Shown here one piece after another: positions 61,326 to 64,000 of a stretch of 64,000 nt of DNA. This DNA is from UBA7662 sp943369355. Lineage in GTDB: Bacteria > Bacteroidota > Bacteroidia > UBA7662. Location: the NCBI GenBank assembly GCA_943369355.1, contig CALRMX020000007.1, positions 1-64,000 on the forward strand. The letters run 5' to 3'. The translations under genes were made by a program, and so were the position numbers. Numbering within the stretch: the stretch's first letter is position 1; every line of letters begins with the position of its first letter. The notes beneath the pieces were generated by a model, which saw only the letters and a program-made list of their open reading frames with translations, was not told the DNA's origin and searched no databases.

Positions 61326-62878
61326 CTTGCGGTGAATACTGCAAATGGGACTATCATTTCTTCTAATGAGATACCGCCATGTTGAAAGGTATTACGATAG
61401 AGATTGACGTAATAATTGTAATTGTTCGGATAACAAAAATATTTGTCGCCAGTTGTAAACACGTAGGTACTGCTTAAGTGCGGTTTGGTAAGCATAACCT
61501 TCTCGGGTTTATCGATTACAAAAAGATCTTTATCGTCATAGCTCAAATTTTTCCCCTCCTTGTAGCGCAAATTAGTGGTAGTTTGTTTGTCGCCAACTAT
61601 TCGAACAGGCTCACCTACTTTGATTGTCCCGTGATCAGTTGTAATGACTATGCGATGACCCTTTTGAGCAATTTTTTGCATGAGTTCGAAAAGAGGCGAA
61701 TGTTCGAACCAGCTGCGCGTAATGCTTCTGTAAGCAGCTTCGTCGTCGGCCAGCTCTTTAATTACATTCATTTCAGTACGAGCATGGCTTAGCATGTCCA
61801 CAAAATTGTAAACAACCACATTCAAGGGGTTATTCATCAAATTACCGCAAGTTTCTGTTAGTTGCCGCCCTTGGTGAAGGGTAGTGATTTTATTGTAGCT
61901 GAATTTAATATCCTTACCATAACGTTTTAATTGCTCGCCGAGAAAGAATTCTTCATTTTGATTTTTACTTCCCTCCTCCAATTCTCCATCATGCCATTTA
62001 TCGGGATAACGTCTTTTAATTTCGGATGGCATCATTCCCGCAAACAATGCATTCCGGGCAAATTCAGTACTCGTAGGCAGAATGCTGAAATATGGATTAA
62101 GACTATCCATTCGGAAATATTCGTTCAGATACGGCTCAATCATACGAAACTGGTCCAGCCGAAGATTATCAATTACAATTAACCATATAGGCGTTCTATC
62201 GTCTAAAAGAGGCAGGAATTGTTTCTTGATTACATTAAAACTCAAAACTGGTGAACCATCCTGAGCAGCAAACCAATCTTCGTAATTCGTTTTTACAAAG
62301 CGAGCAAACTGGCGATTGGCTTCGTTCTTCTGCATGGTAAAAACCTCTTTCATTCCACCATCCTGGCTGCTTTCAAGCTCTATTTCCCAATACACTAACT
62401 TTTGATATACATCTAGCCATTCGGTAAAACTGAGGTCTTCGTTCACGGCCATACCAAGATTTCGAAAGTCTTGTTGATAGCCAGAAGTTGTTTTCTCACT
62501 CACCAGACGTTTGTTGTCAATAATTTTTTTAATCGACAGCAATATTTGATTGGGATTGACTGGCTTAATGAGATAATCGGCGATTTTAGAACCTATGGCT
62601 TCTTCCATTAAAAATTCCTCTTCGCTTTTGGTAATCATTACTACCGGTAAATTCGGCTTTAGCGATTTAATTTTTGGCAATGCTTCGAGCCCCGATACAC
62701 CAGGCATGTTTTCATCGAGAAAAACAATGTCAAAATTTGATTTAGTAACGGCCTCTACAGCATCTTCACCATTGGTTACCGGAGTTACATCATAACCTTT
62801 CGCTTTTAAAAATAGAATATGGGGCTTGAGCAGATCGATTTCATCGTCGGCCCAAAGAATGTGAATTTTCTGGCTCAT
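61322..62878 (-). CDS. porX: PorX: T9SS response regulator with PglZ domain
   Basis: 518 residues. N-terminal receiver domain (1-120) with acidic pair ADDE, phospho-acceptor Asp55 in IVFLDENMPG and Lys in YLIKPVNP. A helical linker leads to the PglZ/alkaline-phosphatase-like domain (about 200-518): IVIDNLRLDQFRMIEP, the nucleophile Thr region LPTSTEFARNALFAG, metal-site His/Asp in VITTDHGTIKVGEP and a C-terminal QHGGISLEEMIVP. In Porphyromonas and Flavobacterium, PorX with kinase PorY controls T9SS genes, and its PglZ domain is a zinc-dependent phosphodiesterase. It leads the operon porX-tsaE-ald. Several T9SS cargo genes lie elsewhere in this window. Confidence 0.95.
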   Translation of the reverse strand: MSQKIHILWADDEIDLLKPHILFLKAKGYDVTPVTNGEDAVEAVTKSNFDIVFLDENMPGVSGLEALPKIKSLKPNLPVVMITKSEEEFLMEEAIGSKIADYLIKPVNPNQILLSIKKIIDNKRLVSEKTTSGYQQDFRNLGMAVNEDLSFTEWLDVYQKLVYWEIELESSQDGGMKEVFTMQKNEANRQFARFVKTNYEDWFAAQDGSPVLSFNVIKKQFLPLLDDRTPIWLIVIDNLRLDQFRMIEPYLNEYFRMDSLNPYFSILPTSTEFARNALFAGMMPSEIKRRYPDKWHDGELEEGSKNQNEEFFLGEQLKRYGKDIKFSYNKITTLHQGRQLTETCGNLMNNPLNVVVYNFVDMLSHARTEMNVIKELADDEAAYRSITRSWFEHSPLFELMQKIAQKGHRIVITTDHGTIKVGEPVRIVGDKQTTTNLRYKEGKNLSYDDKDLFVIDKPEKVMLTKPHLSSTYVFTTGDKYFCYPNNYNYYVNLYRNTFQHGGISLEEMIVPFAVFTAR

Positions 62879-62958
62879 GCTGTGAATTGCGTAAATTAGA
62901 CGCCGTTAGGGAAACGAAATTACTGTCTTTTGCGTATCCTCTTTAAATCTTACCTGAA

Positions 62959-64000
62959 TTGAATAAGAAGAAAATTATTAATGACCCCATTTATGGGTTT
63001 ATTCAATTGCCACATGAGCGTATTTACGACTTAATTCAACACCCCTATTTTCAAAGATTAAGGAGAATAAAACAAGTGGGCATGACCTACCAGGTATATC
63101 CTGGTGCCATGCATAGCCGATACAATCATGCCTTAGGTGCCATGCACTTGATGCAAAAAGCTATCGAAGTTCTTCGCCAAAAAGGGCATTCAATCACCGA
63201 TGACGAAGCTTTAGGTGCACTAACGGCCATTTTGCTACACGACGTGGGTCATGGCCCGTTTAGCCATGCACTCGAATTTTTATTTATCAAAGAAGTCCAC
63301 CACGAAGAAATTTCGCTTCGCATGATGCAGGAAATAAACGAAGAGCATGGTGGAGCTTTACAAACTGCACTGGACATTTTCCAGGGCGTGTACCCTAAAC
63401 GTTTTTTGCACCAACTTGTAAGTAGCCAACTCGATATGGATCGGTTAGATTACCTTACACGCGATAGTTTTTTTACAGGTGTATCGGAAGGAGTGGTGAG
63501 TTGGGACAGAATTATAAATATGCTTTCGGTAGCCAATGATGAATTAGTTATCGAGGAAAAAGGCATCTACAGCATCGAGAAGTTCATTATTGCCCGACGC
63601 CTTATGTATTGGCAGGTATACCTACATAAAACGGTACTATCGGCTGAGTTTATGATTGCGCGTATACTAGAACGAGCAAAACAATTGGCTCTGCAAGGAA
63701 CCAAATTGTTTGGCACCCCTTCTTTACTCTATTTCCTTGAGCAAGATATTGATGCTAAACGTTTCTATACAGATTCGGAAGTAGTAAAGCGCTTTTCAGA
63801 TTTAGACGATCACGACATATTCAGTGCAATTAAAGTTTGGTCGAAACACGACGATTACATTCTAGCACGACTTAGTCATCAACTTTTTAATCGTGAACTG
63901 CACAGAGTACATCTGCAAAATCAGCCTTTCGACCCCGAACTTTTAAATAACTTGGAAAAAACTTTACTTCAAGTACATCCCCAATTAGCAGCTCATTCAC
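62959..64000 (+). CDS. HD-superfamily phosphohydrolase (truncated by the window end)
   Basis: At least 347 residues, open to the window edge. The TTG at 62959 (reads M/L-NKKKIINDPIYGFI) is the only plausible start, because an in-frame stop lies 13 nt upstream. The HD metal motif is intact: SRYNHALGAMHLM (first His) and LLHDVGHGPFSHALE (HD pair), then SSQLDMDRLDYLTRDS (distal Asp). The family is dGTPase/SAMHD1-like, and in Bacteroidota it is often next to lipid A genes. Cytoplasmic; the nucleotide substrate is unproven. Divergent from porX with an 80-nt gap in which I see no exact TAnnTTTG box. Confidence 0.92.
   Translation, partial: MNKKKIINDPIYGFIQLPHERIYDLIQHPYFQRLRRIKQVGMTYQVYPGAMHSRYNHALGAMHLMQKAIEVLRQKGHSITDDEALGALTAILLHDVGHGPFSHALEFLFIKEVHHEEISLRMMQEINEEHGGALQTALDIFQGVYPKRFLHQLVSSQLDMDRLDYLTRDSFFTGVSEGVVSWDRIINMLSVANDELVIEEKGIYSIEKFIIARRLMYWQVYLHKTVLSAEFMIARILERAKQLALQGTKLFGTPSLLYFLEQDIDAKRFYTDSEVVKRFSDLDDHDIFSAIKVWSKHDDYILARLSHQLFNRELHRVHLQNQPFDPELLNNLEKTLLQVHPQLAAHS

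Overview
The window is a piece of a Bacteroidota chromosome, probably from the Flavobacteriia/Cryomorphaceae-like side, although the sequence alone does not fix the family. The evidence is: several exported proteins with C-terminal type IX secretion (T9SS) sorting domains; a PorX-type response regulator with a PglZ domain; a TonB-dependent receptor with an N-terminal carboxypeptidase-regulatory-like domain; tig-clpP-clpX and rpsF-rpsR-rplI in their usual order; and promoter-like TTG-N19/20-TAnnTTTG motifs in place of E. coli-type -10/-35 boxes. There are no insertion sequences, integrases, prophage genes or CRISPR arrays. Most of the window is dense core genome, with two blocks of surface or secreted accessory genes.

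Layout. 1-590: a two-tRNA unit (Gly-GCC, Leu-UAA) on the minus strand. 591-13957: a minus-strand surface-protein locus of four exported proteins. One is a 2.9-kilo-residue repeat protein (A) and one an 875-residue protein (B); both end in a dockerin-like double repeat. Two smaller proteins (C and D) share with B an N-terminal module that looks cohesin-like, and C carries a T9SS sorting domain. 14083-29931: housekeeping genes (mutS, trmH-type methyltransferase, TonB receptor, deoxynucleoside kinase, folK, sppA, GT9 glycosyltransferase, DinB-like protein, nucleoside phosphorylase, histidine phosphatase, rluD-type synthase, tilS, a retropepsin-like protein, mdh). 30051-36492: four tandem, diverged M43 metallopeptidases with T9SS-type C-termini. 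36533-46516: PLP-dependent deaminase family protein, clpX, clpP, tig, tRNA-Leu(UAG), relA/spoT, fur, purA, pabB. 46597-48435: another T9SS cargo protein. 48499-52110: rplI, rpsR, rpsF, divergent dnaX, and an HNH-AP2 protein. 52133-57975: a dicarboxylate/amino-acid symporter and a four-gene shikimate operon (DAHP synthase-chorismate mutase, aroB, aroA, aroC). 58112-64000: proline dehydrogenase, NTF2-like protein, alanine dehydrogenase, tsaE, porX and a truncated HD phosphohydrolase.

How the genes connect. The aro operon makes chorismate; pabB draws on chorismate for folate, and folK is a later step of the same pathway. PorX is a regulator of the secretion system that exports the M43 peptidases and other sorting-domain proteins seen here. 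Many same-strand neighbours overlap by 4 bp (ATGA), suggesting translational coupling.

Most notable observations: (1) dnaX contains an in-frame A10G slippery run with a perfect 7-bp stem-loop 6 nt downstream and a -1-frame stop three codons later, which predicts a short gamma-like product; (2) a G10 tract in giant protein A lies just before its dockerin-like tail, and loss or gain of one G would remove that tail, which suggests phase variation; (3) the cohesin-like/dockerin-like modules spread over one locus suggest a surface assembly; (4) an HNH-AP2 protein whose nuclease histidine is replaced.
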